A stretch of DNA of 64,000 nucleotides from NCBI GenBank assembly GCA_963971225.1, contig OZ020269.1, forward strand, positions 23,204,084 to 23,268,083, in the 5' to 3' direction. Of the stretch, positions 12,440 through 25,402 are shown in pieces (the first letter of the stretch is position 1; the number at the start of each line of letters is the position of its first letter). The DNA is from Melieria omissa. Taxonomy: Eukaryota; Arthropoda; Insecta; Diptera; Ulidiidae. The notes beneath the pieces are model-generated. The model did no database searches. It worked only from the letters and a program-made list of their open reading frames with translations, and had not been told where the DNA came from. The translations under genes were made by a program, and so were the position numbers.

Positions 12440-13930
12440 CCCCGCAGAGGGTTTGCATATCCCACGCTTTTAGACCAACCAGATCTTCCTCCTATTCTAT
12501 ACTAGCAAGACCCGATCGCTTTGCGAGCAAGTTTGAAATCAATGGTCCCAATAACTCATTTCTTAACCCTTTTTTTACCCTTTCAGAATTTTATGTCCAA
12601 ATATTTAATAAAATTAAATCACGTTTCTCCATTCAAACATTTAAGCCATGTTCACTTGAACTTTGATTTCAAGATTGAAGAAGTTTTCGCCGAGTTTGGA
12701 GCCAATAGGCCCATTAATTCACATGCTTTTACAGTTTTTCTGAACAAACACATCGTTTAACCCGTCAGATTTGGATTTTCGAAAAAATAAAAAACATGAG
12801 TAGAGTTATTTCTCATTTGAGATGCTTTTACCATATTTTAAATGAAAACCCCATTAAATCATGTTTCTCCATTCAAACTGTTGACACATCGATGACCCGT
12901 CAAACTTTGATTTCAAAGAAAAAAGGAAACACTTGTCTAATTATTTTTTTATTGTATTTCAAGGGTTTTACTAGTCCATAGGCCAGTGGCTGATTCAGGG
13001 GGTGTTTTGGGGGTTGAACCCCCCCCCCCGAAATATTTGAATCACCTATAAAACTACATACAAATTAAAAGGCATTTTACAAATATTAAAGAATTACTTT
13101 TTGAATACCCCCCCCGAAATATTTTTCTGAATCCGCGCCTGCCATAGGCCCATCTGTTCATTTTTTTTTCATTCATTTTTTTCCCCATTGTTGACCCGTT
13201 AAATTTTAATTTTACGAAAAACTAAAAAATACGTGTTGAACTATTTTCAATAAATCAATAGACCCTCCAAATCAGGTTTCTTCATATAACAAGTTAACTC
13301 CTGTTTTGTCTTTTTGGACCTCAAATTAGAAAAAATCCCGTCTTAGCGGAGATTCAGTTTCAAAAAGGTGTCAACAGTTCAAATTTCATGTTTATAGTAA
13401 ATATTTTGCAGTTTGGGCTGGGCGATGATGAATTAGTCAGTCAATGGGTCAGTCAGTCAGGACAATCAATGATATGTAAGTGTATACGTAGATGACTCAC
13501 TGAGGAACGCCTTAACACTATCCAATCCAAACTTTCTTAAATTTCCATAGGCCCTTCTGTTCATTTTTTTTCATTCATTTTTCCCCCATTGTTTACCCGT
13601 TAAATTTTAATTTTCGAAAACTGAAAAATACGTGTTGAATCATTTTCAATTTGAAGTATTTTCATGTTTAAAGTCAATAGATCCCACAAATCTGGTTTCT
13701 TCATATAACAACTTAGCCCATGTTTAGCCTCTTTGGACCCCAAATTAGCAACAAAAAACCCGTCTTAGCGGAGATTCATTTTCAAAAAGGTGTCTACAGT
13801 TCAAATTTCATATTTGTAGTAAATATTTTGCAGTTTGGGCTGGGCGAAGATGAACTTTTCCATATGAAATCGTATTTCAAAATTTCCAAATTTTTAACAA
13901 AATTTTATTATTTAATTCGGCATAAAAAAT
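12440..13930 (-). mobile_element. Helitron-related degenerate repeat, reverse orientation, internally duplicated
   Basis: The reverse complement of this region closely resembles the body of the Helitron at 25689-27350. The shared words include ACACGTATTTT...TTTTTCG...AAAATTTAACGG and TTCATCATCGC...AAATTTGAACTGT...TCTCCGCTAAG. A block of about 300 bp occurs twice (13142-13440 and 13548-13850). Neither the TC...TATATATA 5' end nor the CTAG 3' end of the Helitron is seen, so these are fragments. A hAT MITE lies within. Confidence 0.6.
12984..13141. mobile_element. hAT-type MITE with perfect 8-bp target duplication
   Basis: The element starts CAGTGGCTGATTCAG and ends CTGAATCCGCGCCTG, imperfect inverted repeats of the CAGNGGCGGA...CAG type. 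It is flanked on both sides by CCATAGGC (12976-12983 and 13142-13149), the 8-bp duplication typical of hAT elements. At 158 bp it has no coding capacity. The interior holds two C-runs with GAAATATTT, also seen in the related element at 25644-27414. Confidence 0.85.
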
Positions 13931-15429
13931 AATAAAACTAACGAAAGATTTCCTTTCAAAAAGCGATGTAAATTACTAAAAAACCTCAATGGAATCGTTT
14001 AGACGTGCTTGGACATTCTATTATTAAAACCTGTTGGACACGATAAGGGCGACGAAACGGAATTTGAGAGGAATAATATTTTACACTTCACTCACTCCAA
14101 CTGCAAAAGAAAACTGAGTACTGAAAATGTGGAAAAATTACTACAACGCACAAACGGCTAATCAAGAAATCAATGCGGCAAATACTAAAGACTGAAACAA
14201 CAAACGTGCACATTCCCTTCTGCAATGCGGCATACAAATGTGTACGTTAAACTCGAATGCAATTGCCTCACCGTCAATAACACTTTGCGATGCAAATTTT
14301 TGCTGGCACTTGAGCACATGAACAACAACTAAGTACAGCAAGAATAGGACATTGTTGAGCAACAGCAACAAGGCAAACAGCTCGTACAAGCTCGTTGCTG
14401 TCGACAAACAATCCACGACATTCCAACGCAAATGAAGCTGTGCGTGAAGGCACAACAAATATTAAAAAGAAAAAACACTAAACGCCTGCAAAAAAGAAGC
14501 ACAAAAGGAAAAAAGGAAAACGGGAAATTGCATTCGAAATTGAAAGCGAAAATCATGCAGAGCGAGAAAGCATCGTCGGTGCATGGCGGCAATTTTGTTT
14601 TAGCTTTTTCATCACTTTTTTTTAATATTTCGCTTTCAATGCTTTTCAGTCTGCAGTGCAGTTTAGCGGCGACTGCCTTCGAGGTGCTCGACAGCAAATA
14701 TGTAACTTGCGGCTTACCACGCGTATTGCATTTCGGCGTTGGCACCGCTTCCGACTGGCAAAGTGTATCAAATAACTTTCAATAGTTTTCAGTTTCTGTT
14801 CAATTATGTTCGCGTTCTTTATGTTCCGCCTACTGTACTCGTACATCATCCTATTTGCTGCTGCAATTGACGTACATTGCTGTCACATTTTTTTTTTTCA
14901 ATTTCTTTGTACATGAAGAAGCAAATAAAATTTCGAATAGTGCCAAAGCAAAAATAGAAACCAAATGTAATGCTGAATTGACAGCATACTTCGAAATCAT
15001 ACCATGACCAGCGAAATTGCTGCATATGCGCGCGTATCAATTTCATTTCTTTTTCTCGCCACTGCACTCAATTTTAATTGAAGCCAACAATTGCATGCAC
15101 ACATACATATGTACATATATAAGCACAAGCCTTTTCCGTCATGCGGAGAAGCAGCAGCAAGATTAATAACTGGAGGGCGTACGAGTACAGTCGTTGCTAC
15201 CATTAGACACTTGTCGCTGTGTTATTGTGTTTGCCGCAATTGTTGACGCTTTCCAACTGTTCACACAATAGTCCGCATTGGTGTCAGGTAGCGATTGCTA
15301 TAGAACATGTAACCCAAATCATTTATTTCACTATTAACTGCAATATTATAAATGCACTTTTATTATTTTAATTATTATAAAATTGCAATAAAATGGAATA
15401 GAAGACTTGCTTGTGCCAAGACTTGAGCT
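13931..15429. other. Gap with weak exon-like signals
   Basis: No gene is confirmed. On the minus strand 14269-14434 lies between an acceptor-like CACGCACAG and a donor-like GACG|GTGAGG and is open in one frame, which encodes a leucine/valine-rich membrane-like stretch. The leucines come largely from a TTG/CTG-rich simple sequence, and the phase does not fit the exon-like segment at 11229-11330, so I do not call it a gene. Confidence 0.35.
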
Positions 15430-15435
15430 TTTATT
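15430..15435 (-). promoter_or_regulatory. Candidate polyadenylation signal of Incenp
   Basis: AATAAA on the minus strand lies about 100 bp downstream of the Incenp stop codon. Confidence 0.5.
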
Positions 15436-15537
15436 GTTTTTTTTTAGAAGAAGCAACTGAATGCAATGCAAAAACAGAATAAATGGTAAATAAAAATAAT
15501 GAGTAAAGTAGCTAAAACATTCAAACAAATTTATGCA

Positions 15538-18500
15538 CTAATATTTGGGCAATTCAGAATAGCGCGGCGGCGTCGACCACAGCACGCTGGAATTGCGTTT
15601 CAAGAGACGCGGATCGATTTCGGGGAAAATCACACGCAAGTCCGGCGACATTGGCTCAACGGAGAAGAAACTGTCAATGATGGGCGTGGGAAAACTCTGC
15701 TGCATCAGTATGTCTGCGCCGCGCACATGGCCTGCAACATAAACACACACAAAATTGCATAATGACTAGAATGCACCAAATGCACTTTTCACCGCTTCAC
15801 TCACTTCGACTCCAGGTCGGCGGCGGCGGCCGCTTGTACGAGGTCTTAGTCTCATCGTCGGTTGAGTCGTCCTCGTGCAACATCTCGAACGTATACTTGG
15901 ATTGCAGTTTAGGTGGTGGTGGCTGCATTTTGCCACTCGGCTTCATCTGCGCCAACAGCAGTCGCTCTTGTTCGGCAATGGTTTTCATTTTGGGCGCCTT
16001 TGCTTTGGCGCTGCTGCACTCGCTTGCCGCTTCTTCCTGCTGCCGCAACTTGCGTTGTATCTCTTCTAGTTCACGCTTTTTCTGCTCCGCCTCTTGCTTC
16101 TTTTTCAGGCGCTCCTTAGCCAACTTGGCCACGCGTTCGGCACGTTCACGCTCCTTGGCCTCACGCTGCTGTGCGGCCAACTGATGCTTTTGCTCGCGCT
16201 GCTTTTTGCGCTCCTCGGCCAACTTGCGAAAGTCTTCACCGCTCTTTTCGCGCAAAAGCGGTTTGCTGGACGCCGATGCAGTGGCCTTGACTGTGGTGCT
16301 TTTGGGAAAGGCCTTTGAAGCGCTACAGGTTGCTTTCTTGGGCTGTGCCAAGGCGCTCGGTGTAAGATTACTCGACTGTGTGGGTGTGAGGAACCGACCC
16401 AACGACATAGGGCCCAATTTGCCAACTGTTGGTGTTGATATGCTCGACTGTAATTGATGCACAAAACTTAGAAACTTGTACTTGATATAAAACAAAACTT
16501 GTCATTTTACCGGCACAGTGTTTTCCTTTGTGCGCTTCGGACGGCCCGATTTTGTGAGTTGAATTTGTTGTGCCACGGCATTTTCAAAGGCTTCCACCTT
16601 CTTTTTAACAGGGCTTTGTACCAAGGGGCTAAAGGACATTATCACAGAATGAAACAAGTATTTCAATTGTGAATGTGAAATGAATTACGTACTTAAACAG
16701 TTCGTTTGTGCGCGTTGGCATCTTGAAAGCTTTCCCTGCTTTCGGCAATGTGGCTAAGGATCCTCCCGACAATGGCACTTTGGACTTGGCTTCCTGCTGC
16801 TCATACGACTCATCCTCTGTAATTATGCTATCGTTATCCTCACGCGCTGTCTGCATGGATTGTCGCGATGAGACAAGCGAGTGCTGTACATCGTCCTTGC
16901 CCCCACTGGCTGGCACATTGAATGTAGCATCGCCCACTGCAGCGCCTGCTTTTCGGTCCAATGTTACGGTAGCATTTGGATTCTGATTCTCCACCACAAA
17001 AGTTGTTTGAGCCGGATTAGCGCAGAATGTGGCATCACTAGGAGCTGAGCCAGTTACCATAGTAGCGTTTGGCAACTCAGCGGCACTAGCTGCAGCCGGC
17101 GCTGTAGCAGGAGCCGGTAGAGCGATTGGTTGATCGACGGCATCCTCATACACCGAAGCAGCAGAACGTCGTGATTGGTCGCGTTTTGTTTCGTCCTGTT
17201 GCTGCTGTTGCGCTTGCGGTTCTGCCTCTGCGCCGGCCGGTTCACGGCTGCGGCTGCGATTGCGCGTGCGACTCGCTATAGGCAGTGTTTCGATTGGCCG
17301 CTCGCAGCTGCGGGTACGCGGTGGAACCGTAGCACCACCCAAGTCGCTGAATTTTTCCACTTTAATGGGCCGAGGCACGGCATCTTTCTTTTTGCGGCCT
17401 TTTTTGGTGGTTGGCACCACCGAAGTGGTTGTAGATAGTGTGGTGGAAGCCACGGTCGACTCATCGGTAGAATGTTCTGCTTTAACTGCCACCTGGGAAT
17501 TAAAGAAGCGTTTGTTACGGAACAATACTACAATCGAGAAGTTATTTTACTTTGGGACGCGGCACATCTGGTTCTGGTACTGTGGCAGGATGTTCCACTG
17601 CAGTAGTGTGGTTCGCCAATGCGGCCACTTCATGCTCGACAGCGGTGGATTCCCGCGAGCTACGTGTCGCCTGTCCTTCACTGTTAACGCTTAATTTCTC
17701 TCGTTTTACTTTGATGCATAGACCACGAGTTTTGCCATCGTTTTCCAAAGAAGTGTCTGCAAGAAAGCACATTCAAATCAGAGAGGTTGGGTTCATATAA
17801 ACCGAAACGGTTTCTATAGAAATTTCCAAGACTTTAACACACTTACTGCGCGATCCGTCCTTCTCCTTCTCTCCGCTTTCCTCATCCGAATTAATGTCCA
17901 CCACCGAAGGAGCCTTTTGCGGCAACACTACCACCGAGTCCTCAGACCTTGCGCTGATAGTGGATGATTTCGAGCTATCACGCGAAACTGCTGTGGCATT
18001 TAAGTGTATCTGCGATGGTCGCTGCTCGTGTTCCAACTTAACCCCTGTGCTGTCCAAATTGTTGGGGCGTCGCAATTTCACATTCAGCTTTGGCTCCTTC
18101 AGATTCCTCTCCGATTTCAGCTTGGCTGCACGCTGCGGGCGCGCAAACGACACCTCGCCATTGTCAAGAGTAGCCGGTGCCGAAGCCGCTGATGCTACAG
18201 GTGCGGCCAACGATTGAGATGGTGGCGGCATAAGTTCCTCCTCCGAAATGGTGGCCACAGGCTGTGAATTGCCGTTGCTTTTTTGAGCCGATTTAGCAGC
18301 TGACCGCGGCGCCGGCGTAGGCACAGTAGAGTCTAGGGCTGGCTCATCAATTGCTGCAGCTGCCGCCAGTAGCTGTGAATTGCTAGCACGCGCACTCTTG
18401 CGAGCCGAGGCCGAGCCATTTTCCAATGAGGAACTTTCTGTAAATGCACAACAAACTCTTTTATCTGCGGTTATGGGTTTGCGAATTCCTATGACACTCA

Positions 18501-18775
18501 CCCTCATACTCTCGCAAGGAAGACAAACGCTTGGGCCGCTTCTTTGCCTGCTGTGGGGTGGGCACAGGCAACTCATTACAAGTAGCTGGTGGTTGTATTG
18601 GCACCGCAGAGCCTCTCAAGTTATCATGCAGTTGCTTCAGATATTCCTTTTAACATTTCGCAACAAATTAGTAAGCGTCACTACATTTTTACTTTCCCAC
18701 TACTACCTGACTCAATTGCTGCAAACTGCGACTAAATTCTTCCGTCTTTTGAAATATTTCCACCATGCCCTCCAT
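15538..18775 (-). CDS. Incenp: INCENP, inner centromere protein
   Basis: Scaffold of the chromosomal passenger complex: it carries Aurora B to centromeres and the central spindle and activates it. Eight exons join in phase: 18775-18707, 18646-18502, 18437-17847, 17756-17551, 17492-16693, 16628-16511, 16447-15805 and 15731-15538, giving 921 residues. The start MEGMVEIF is the first ATG of the open exon 1. Residues about 708-785 form a Lys/Arg/Glu-rich single-helix/coiled-coil region (for example KLAEERKKQREQK). The C-terminus (about 828-915) is the IN-box: TFEMLHEDD, then PPPPTWSR, LRVIFPEIDPR and KRNSSVLWSTPP. The last corresponds to the Aurora-phosphorylated TSS motif, with Asn in place of Thr but both serines kept. 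The middle is low-complexity, with many serines and prolines, as in other fly INCENPs. Identity rests on the IN-box plus helix order; exon ends were placed by hand. Confidence 0.92.
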
Positions 18776-20543
18776 TTTGTAATAAAAACGAATCAAAACC
18801 ACAGGAAAATTCCAACTTTCCTCTAAGTAGAAGAATTATTTCTGGATTGAGTACACTTTTCAAATTTGCGCCCTAACGACGCGTCCGCTGAACAGTGTTG
18901 CCCCTATGCATAACAAATTGTGGAAGATCGAAAGGAAATCGTGCTGCCAGCTATATGGAATTACGGTTCATTTGTATTAAAAAGTGGTTTAGCAGTAATT
19001 CACTTCTGCTGCGTGGAAATAAATAAAAGCTTAAGATAACTAGCAACAAAGCAACAAAAATTGGTTTTCGACAGATATTTTCGAATGAAATACAATTGTG
19101 GTCGTTTGGAATTAGTTAATTCATTCAGTGGTAGAGTTGATTGGAGCAAAATGTAACGTCTTTGAGATCTGTACTTGTATCATGGCACTCGCTCAACTCT
19201 TTATCTTACGACTTACTCACTGACTAATACTACGTTTGAATTGAGCCTAGATGCGTGATTTAGGCAAAAATTCTCAAATGCGAAGCCAAATCACACATGA
19301 ATCAAATGACTCATTTCAACAAAACGACGAAGCAAATGCGATAAAACCAATTTTATCGAACGCATCACAAAATAAAAACGCTTTCAAAAGCTTCCAAAAG
19401 CTTTCGTTTTTTTTGAAAATTCAAAATCAAAACAAACGAAAATTATTAAAATAGAACATTTTAATTGAAATTTTCGTCTGCTTTAAATATGAAGAATATT
19501 CTTAGCATTTAAGGTGTGTAATAAACATGTATTCAAATATTGCAGTGTGTTGAACATAGAGGCAGCAAAAAAAAAGCAATTGATTTAGTCAGAAGCCGGA
19601 AAAGAGCTGATCTATGAGCTGCGGCAAGAGAACATGACTATTGAGCGTTTGACATTAGCTCTCAAACAAAATGCATGTGCAATGCAAATGAGGCAATGTA
19701 AGCACTTTGAAATAACTCATTTGAAACTACGCATTTGGGCTCAATGTAAACGTAGTAGAAATTGTTGGTACAACCGTATATCGATTTTGGTCGAGTCGAT
19801 TAACCTGCATCAGTCGTCTCTGACCTGCATTCTTCTACTTGGACTTTCCATTTAAGATGCGGCCACCGACTTCTAGGTGGTACCGAATAGAGAACTTTAC
19901 TTTTCAAACTGAAGCGTTTGCGTTCATTCAGACAACATGGAAAGGTCAGCGCAGCTGCTGTAACTTGCAAACAATCAAATCAATACACCAGCAGGTGGCA
20001 ACACTCTTAATTTGGAAATCATTTTCAAACCAAGCATCACTGATTACAATCACCACCAGTTTGTGGAACTGTTCTACAGAAGTAAAAAATAGTTACAAAT
20101 TCAAGTTCAAATATTTTTTTAAACAAATTTCAACAAAAAAATTAAATTGTTTCATAAATCCGTCCGTTAGAATCAGTATTAAATGCATGAACTACGCTAG
20201 AATCCAGTGCCTCAAAGTAAACAAGCAACAGCTGACTACCACTCCGTCCACAATCGGTTGTGAATGACATGCAAACTAAGAAGCAGCATCACCGATGAGT
20301 ATTTTCTGGCATTTAGAACAATTTTTATTATAAAATTTCTTATTTTTTGAATTGAAGTATTAAAAATTTTCATTAGTAAAAACTCAAAATGTTTGCGTAG
20401 GCATTTACTTATAGTTAACAAACGTTAGTAGTCTGTAATTTTGACAGTGTCCTAAGTGTACAATCAGAGTACCGAGAAGCGTCTCGTCTTCACGGAATCG
20501 CCTTGTATTAATTCGACCTTAATTGTCCCGTATCCGGCATTAA
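18776..20543. other. Intergenic region between divergent Incenp and PIG-O
   Basis: About 1.8 kb separates the two start codons, so promoters of both genes should lie here. Short frames such as 19634-19855 and 19839-20267 have no recognisable motif. No TATA box or other core element stands out. Confidence 0.5.
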
Positions 20544-23500
20544 ATGGCGAACAACATACATTTTGCGTGGAGCTACTTTTTCGTACTGCTGTGGTTGACA
20601 TATATGATTGGCTCCGGTGTGCTGCTCTTCTCGCGTGGTTTCCTGCTCTCGCGCGTTTCTAAAACAGACGTCAGCAGCTGCCGACGACTATCCACCAATC
20701 CAAACGATGTGAGTTACTCATACAAATAGGAGAATACAAATTTGCATAGTAATAATTCCAATGCTGTTGCAGGAGTACTTTCTCACCGAGGAGATTGTAC
20801 AAGAAATATTCAAGGATGTAAATGCTACAGCCAACTTGTGTCTTCCGCAAAAATCCAAGGTTATCATTCTAGTCATAGACGCGCTCAAATACGAATTTGG
20901 TGTCTTCAAAGAAAACCTTACGGATCCGCTGCCCTTCGAAAACAAGCTGACCGTGCTGCATGAGCTGCTGCAAAGCACGCCAGAGCAGGCGCGTCTGTTG
21001 CGCTTCACCGCGGACCCGCCCACAACGACGCTGCAGCGCCTGAAGGGCCTGACCACTGGCAGCCTGCCAACCTTCATTGATATCGGCTCGAATTTCGCCT
21101 CGCCAGAAATCAATGAAGACAACATAATTGATCAGATGGTGAAAAACGATCTGGGAGTGGTGCTGCTGGGCGACAGCACCTGGGTCGACCTATACCCGCG
21201 ACGCTTCATGCGCAGCTATCCCTATCCGAGTTTTGATATTTTCGATCTGGACACGGTCGATATAAACATAGAAAAGGATCTGCCCACAGAGCTCAGCGCA
21301 GGCGACTGGCAAGTGCTAATAGCACACTTTCTGGGCGTTGATCACTGCGGACACAAGTATGGACCACTCCATGAGGAGATGGAACGCAAGCTAAGCGAAA
21401 TGAATGACGTCATCAAGTAAGTGTAACGCAAAAGCCTAAGAAAAATTTATTGAAATCGCGATTCTATTGCAGATCTGTGGTAGCTAAAATGGACACGGAG
21501 ACAACGCTCCTTATTATGGGCGACCACGGCATGACCTCTTCCGGCGACCACGGTGGTGAGTCAGAAGATGAGACAAACGCCTTGCTGTTTGCCTATTCCA
21601 AGGGGAGCAAATTTGTCAACGGCGACTTTGGCTCGGATAACAAAACAATGCAGCAGGTGAGCTCAAAGGAAGGCGATAAGATTAGTTGAGATTTGTACGT
21701 AGCAATGCGTAAAACTGCTTATCAGTGACAAGCGATGCTGTGCTGCAGATAATCATAATTATGATTGTTGATTGTAATAATTGTGAAAGAAGATAAACGC
21801 TGCGTTGTTTCGACGTCAGTAGTTGATACGCTTATCTCTGCTAAAGAAACCAATGAAACCGTAGATGTCGAAATGTGCCTCAAAATCGTCTCGTATTATC
21901 GAATGAATGCATAAAAATTACTAGATAGATTTACTGAATATATGTTTGCTGATTAAGTATAAACTGCAACATCTTAAATTTCCTTCCGCAGATCGATCTC
22001 GTACCCACGCTCGCCACCATACTTGGTATCCCCATACCCTACTCCAACCTGGGGTTGATTAACTATAACATCGTGCCAGATATTGCGGTGCCATACATGA
22101 GTCGCTTCGAGACGCTGCTGCTGCACGCCTGGCAGAACGCACAGCAAATCTATCGCTACTTTTACAACTATGCGTTGGAAAACAAACGCACCTTCAACGT
22201 CGAGGAAATGGACAAAATGGAGACCGAATTCATACTTCTGTCACATCGCGTCAAGACCATCTACAACGAGGTGGCATACAAATCCTTCATCGGCGACCTA
22301 AATGTACACCTGCGCCAAATCTTGAGCACTTGTCGTGAAATTTGGGTCAGGTTTGATGCCACACAGATGTCGCATGGTCTGCTGATGACCTTCCTGCCCA
22401 TCTTCTTCTCCTTTCTGCTTATCAACAATTCGCGTGCCGTGGACTTTTATCGCATCTTCACACCCAAAGAGGTGGCCTACACGTACCTGCTGAACTTGGC
22501 TGCAGCCGTATTTGGCTATCGCTACTACCGTAACTTTGCCTTCAAGACGGAGGAGCACGCCATCATCTTCTTTACGAATATACTCAGCACGTTTGTGCTG
22601 GTCTTTCACACCATCCAAAACTGGTCGATCATCGCCACCAACTGGTCGAGTGTGCAGCGCTTCAGCAACATGCCCACGCGCGTTATACTGCTCATTCTGA
22701 TGAGCGTGTTCTTCTCGAATAGCTTCATCATTCAGGAGCCGAAAATTCTGTCGTACCTGCTGGTCGCCGTCATCGGACTGCTGGCCTACGAGGTGCTGCA
22801 GAAAAGCGTGCGCGTTGACTTTCGCACGCGCTTTCGCGGAACGCAGTTCTTACGTTCGACAGCACTCAAGCTGCTGCTGGCCAGCATGCTGGCCATAATG
22901 TTCGTGCGCTTCGCCTACACGTTGTTCCGGTGCCGCGAGGAGCAGGGCAACTGCGCCGACTCCTCCAACAACTCGGCGGGCTTCTCGCTTAAGAAGCCAT
23001 CTAGCAGTAAGACATATATCTTTGCCGTGGTGCTTATTGTGCTCTACACTACGCTGACTCGCCTCTACCTGCGATCGTGCGGTAACCTGACAGGCTCCTC
23101 GGCGAACGTGCTGCTGGCGCGATACGGCCCTACAATTGCCTCGATCTGCGCGGGCGGGCACATTCTGCTTGCAAACAGTGCCATCAAGAATATTCAGCGT
23201 TCGCACATCGACGCCATGGCACTGGTGATCTATGCGCTGCTGGTGCTGCAGATTGTCGTGGTGACGGTGTCGCCGCTAATGACGTACGTGCTGCCGCCCA
23301 AATCGGCAACTGTGGTGACGGCGGATAGCAACGAGAGTATTGTGCCGCAGATTTTCAAGAAAATGAAACGCATGTACCAAGGCGACGAGGCGGAGCGGCG
23401 CTATCAGATCCCCGTAGTGTATGGCCTGGCCACCATCTACTCGTCGGTGATTGTCACGTTCGGCGTGTTCTTGGCAATGGTGTTGATTGTGCTAATGGAG

Positions 23501-24414
23501 CCCAAGTCGTCCGTTGGCATTGTGATTTGTGTGGCGGTAGGCGCCATTCTGTTGTCCGTGCACGCCATTCTGCGCTATCGCACGGCAACTAATTTCGGTG
23601 AGTAAAAGCATTTAGGGTGCGTGTCAAATGTTGTGTGCTCATCTAAATTTTATTCGTCTTTTTCCTTTTTAGAGACCTGCATACAGCCCACTTTCACCGC
23701 CATTGTCAGTTGGTTCCTGCTCGCCCATTTCTGCTTCTTTGCCACATCACATCAGACCACACTGTCGCAGATCGACTGGCGTGCCGCCTTCGTGGGTCGC
23801 ACCAGCGCCCTTGGCCAGTCCCAGTTTGTCTCCGGTGTGCTCGTCATGCTGAACACCTTTTGCGGCCATGTGTTCTTCTTCTGCATGTTCGGTCTGCTCT
23901 GCACCGAGACTTTCTCCATTTTTGCGCTCTTCCCCAATCTCATCAAGAGCAACTGTAATCGCGAAAATCGTAAACTGGAGTCGTTTGATCCGCGCACCAG
24001 CAACGCCAACGCACAACGCTCGCTGAGCGACATCTCGTACGAGTGTGTTGGCTTCGATATGACGCGCGGCGAGCTGATACTCTTCGAGAACGAAGCCGTA
24101 TTCCTGGGCACCGCCTTCCGGCTGGCCGTGCAGCTGTTAATGCTGCAAGCCATTAAGGTAGAAATCTTTATAGCTCATCAATTGAGACAATGCATGTTTA
24201 TCATTTATTGAATTCGCAGGTCTTCTGTGCCATGATGGCCTGCACCATACACTGTCGCCATCTGATGGTGTGGAAGATATTTGCACCGCGCTTCATCTAC
24301 GAGGGCTTGGCTACGTTTGTTAGCTTGCCAGCACTTGCTGTTGGCTATTTGCTGGTGTTGCGAATTCACCTGGCCGTGGACGGACTGATTAGACGCATCA
24401 ATAAAATTAAGTAG
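20544..24414 (+). CDS. PIG-O: PIG-O, GPI ethanolamine phosphate transferase 3
   Basis: Endoplasmic reticulum membrane enzyme that adds ethanolamine phosphate to the third mannose of the GPI precursor, the group later joined to proteins. Six exons join in phase: 20544-20708, 20773-21416, 21473-21656, 21992-23597, 23673-24157 and 24220-24414, giving 1092 residues, close to the length of the human enzyme. Residues about 8-36 form a signal-anchor helix. The lumenal alkaline-phosphatase-like domain shows its metal-site motifs: VIILVIDAL (Asp about 91), LGVDHCGHKYG (Asp 245, His 246, His 249) and MGDHGMTSSGDHGG (Asp 287, His 288, His 296). The second half holds many hydrophobic segments, as in the family. 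PIG-O rather than PIG-N or PIG-G is favoured by the segments RFTADPPTTTLQRLKGLTTG and LPTFIDIGSNF. The start was chosen as the first ATG before the anchor. The gene is intact. Confidence 0.93.
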
Positions 24415-24763
24415 TCCCTGTAAATTTGTGCAATATTCGGTTTACACGGTAATCTGTTTGTGTGTTTCAGTTGTCAAACTTGCATACATTAGAGCCAATT
24501 TTTGTAAGGCTTTACGGTAAGCACTGCTGTTGGCGCTTACGTTTTTTTTTTATTTCAGATGACTTGGATAGTCCAAAAAACACACCAAATTCTTAATTTA
24601 TTTACTGTATTATGGAATTGAACTTGTAATAAAGTTTGCAAAAAATCCACAAATAATTTCTTTATCCAAAAAAAAAAGAAAATAAATCATCTGGGAAATT
24701 GTAGTTGTACAAAGACTGGAAGCAAAAATTCCGCTGTAGCTGTCGAAAAGAAAATTTTATGTA
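24415..24763. other. PIG-O 3' UTR
   Basis: An AATAAA at 24628-24633, about 210 bp after the PIG-O stop codon, is the likely polyadenylation signal. Confidence 0.6.
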
Positions 24764-25402
24764 TCGCACACGCACAACAAAAGTGACACAACTCAAAAGT
24801 TTTTATTTTCGGGTTTATGTGTTAATACTGTGAACAATGCATCAATCTACCAATCAGCAAAAGCTCAGTGTACATATTTTGTTGTTGTTAACTGTTGCAA
24901 AAATACAGTTAGGTCTCTCTTCATGTCAGAAGTTTGATGCTATTTGATCGCTGCAGCTCAATGCAAAAGCAGCTCAACTCAAATTGTGTCACTTTTGACG
25001 AAATAAATGTTTGTTAAAGTTAATTTTAAGCAAACTTCTTAAAATTTTTGTATATATTTTTAATTATTAAAATTAATTATGAATTTTCAAAATTTTTCTT
25101 TCAACGTTTTAACTGTCATTTATAATTATTAAATTCAGGAAAAGTGGCATAACTTGAAATAGTTTCGTAATTATTGAATTAAAATATCATCAAAACAGTC
25201 ACAACTCAAAATTTTGGACTTTCTAGTGTAAAATTAAAAAAAAAATTCTTGTTACTTATCCTAAAGCATATCTGAGAGGATTTTCTACTGAACGGTCTAT
25301 TTGTTATTTTAAAAAAATGTTTATTTAGCTCAAAAACAGTTTTTTGCGTTTCCTGAAAAATCAAAAATTTTGAGTTGTGTCACTTTTGTTGTGCGTGTGC
25401 GA
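24764..25402. mobile_element. MITE with about 37-bp inverted termini and TA target duplication
   Basis: The left end begins TCGCACACGCACAACAAAAG and continues into GTGACACAACTCAAAA; the right end (about 25366-25402) is its reverse complement. Both ends are flanked by TA. The interior (639 bp in total) is AT-rich with no open frame. TA duplication suggests mobilisation by a Tc1/mariner transposase, but the termini do not resemble the Tc1 copy at 38159-39413, so the source family is unknown. Confidence 0.8.

Noticed and set aside
14269..14434. Membrane-like exon candidate on the minus strand
   Set aside because: The leucine run comes from TTG/CTG-rich simple sequence, and the donor phase does not fit the exon-like segment at 11229-11330.
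16105..17800. Long open frames antisense or out of frame to Incenp exons
   Set aside because: They are shadows of the GC-rich Incenp coding sequence.
22298..23206. Antisense open frames within PIG-O exon 4
   Set aside because: Shadows of codon bias in PIG-O; no start context or motif.
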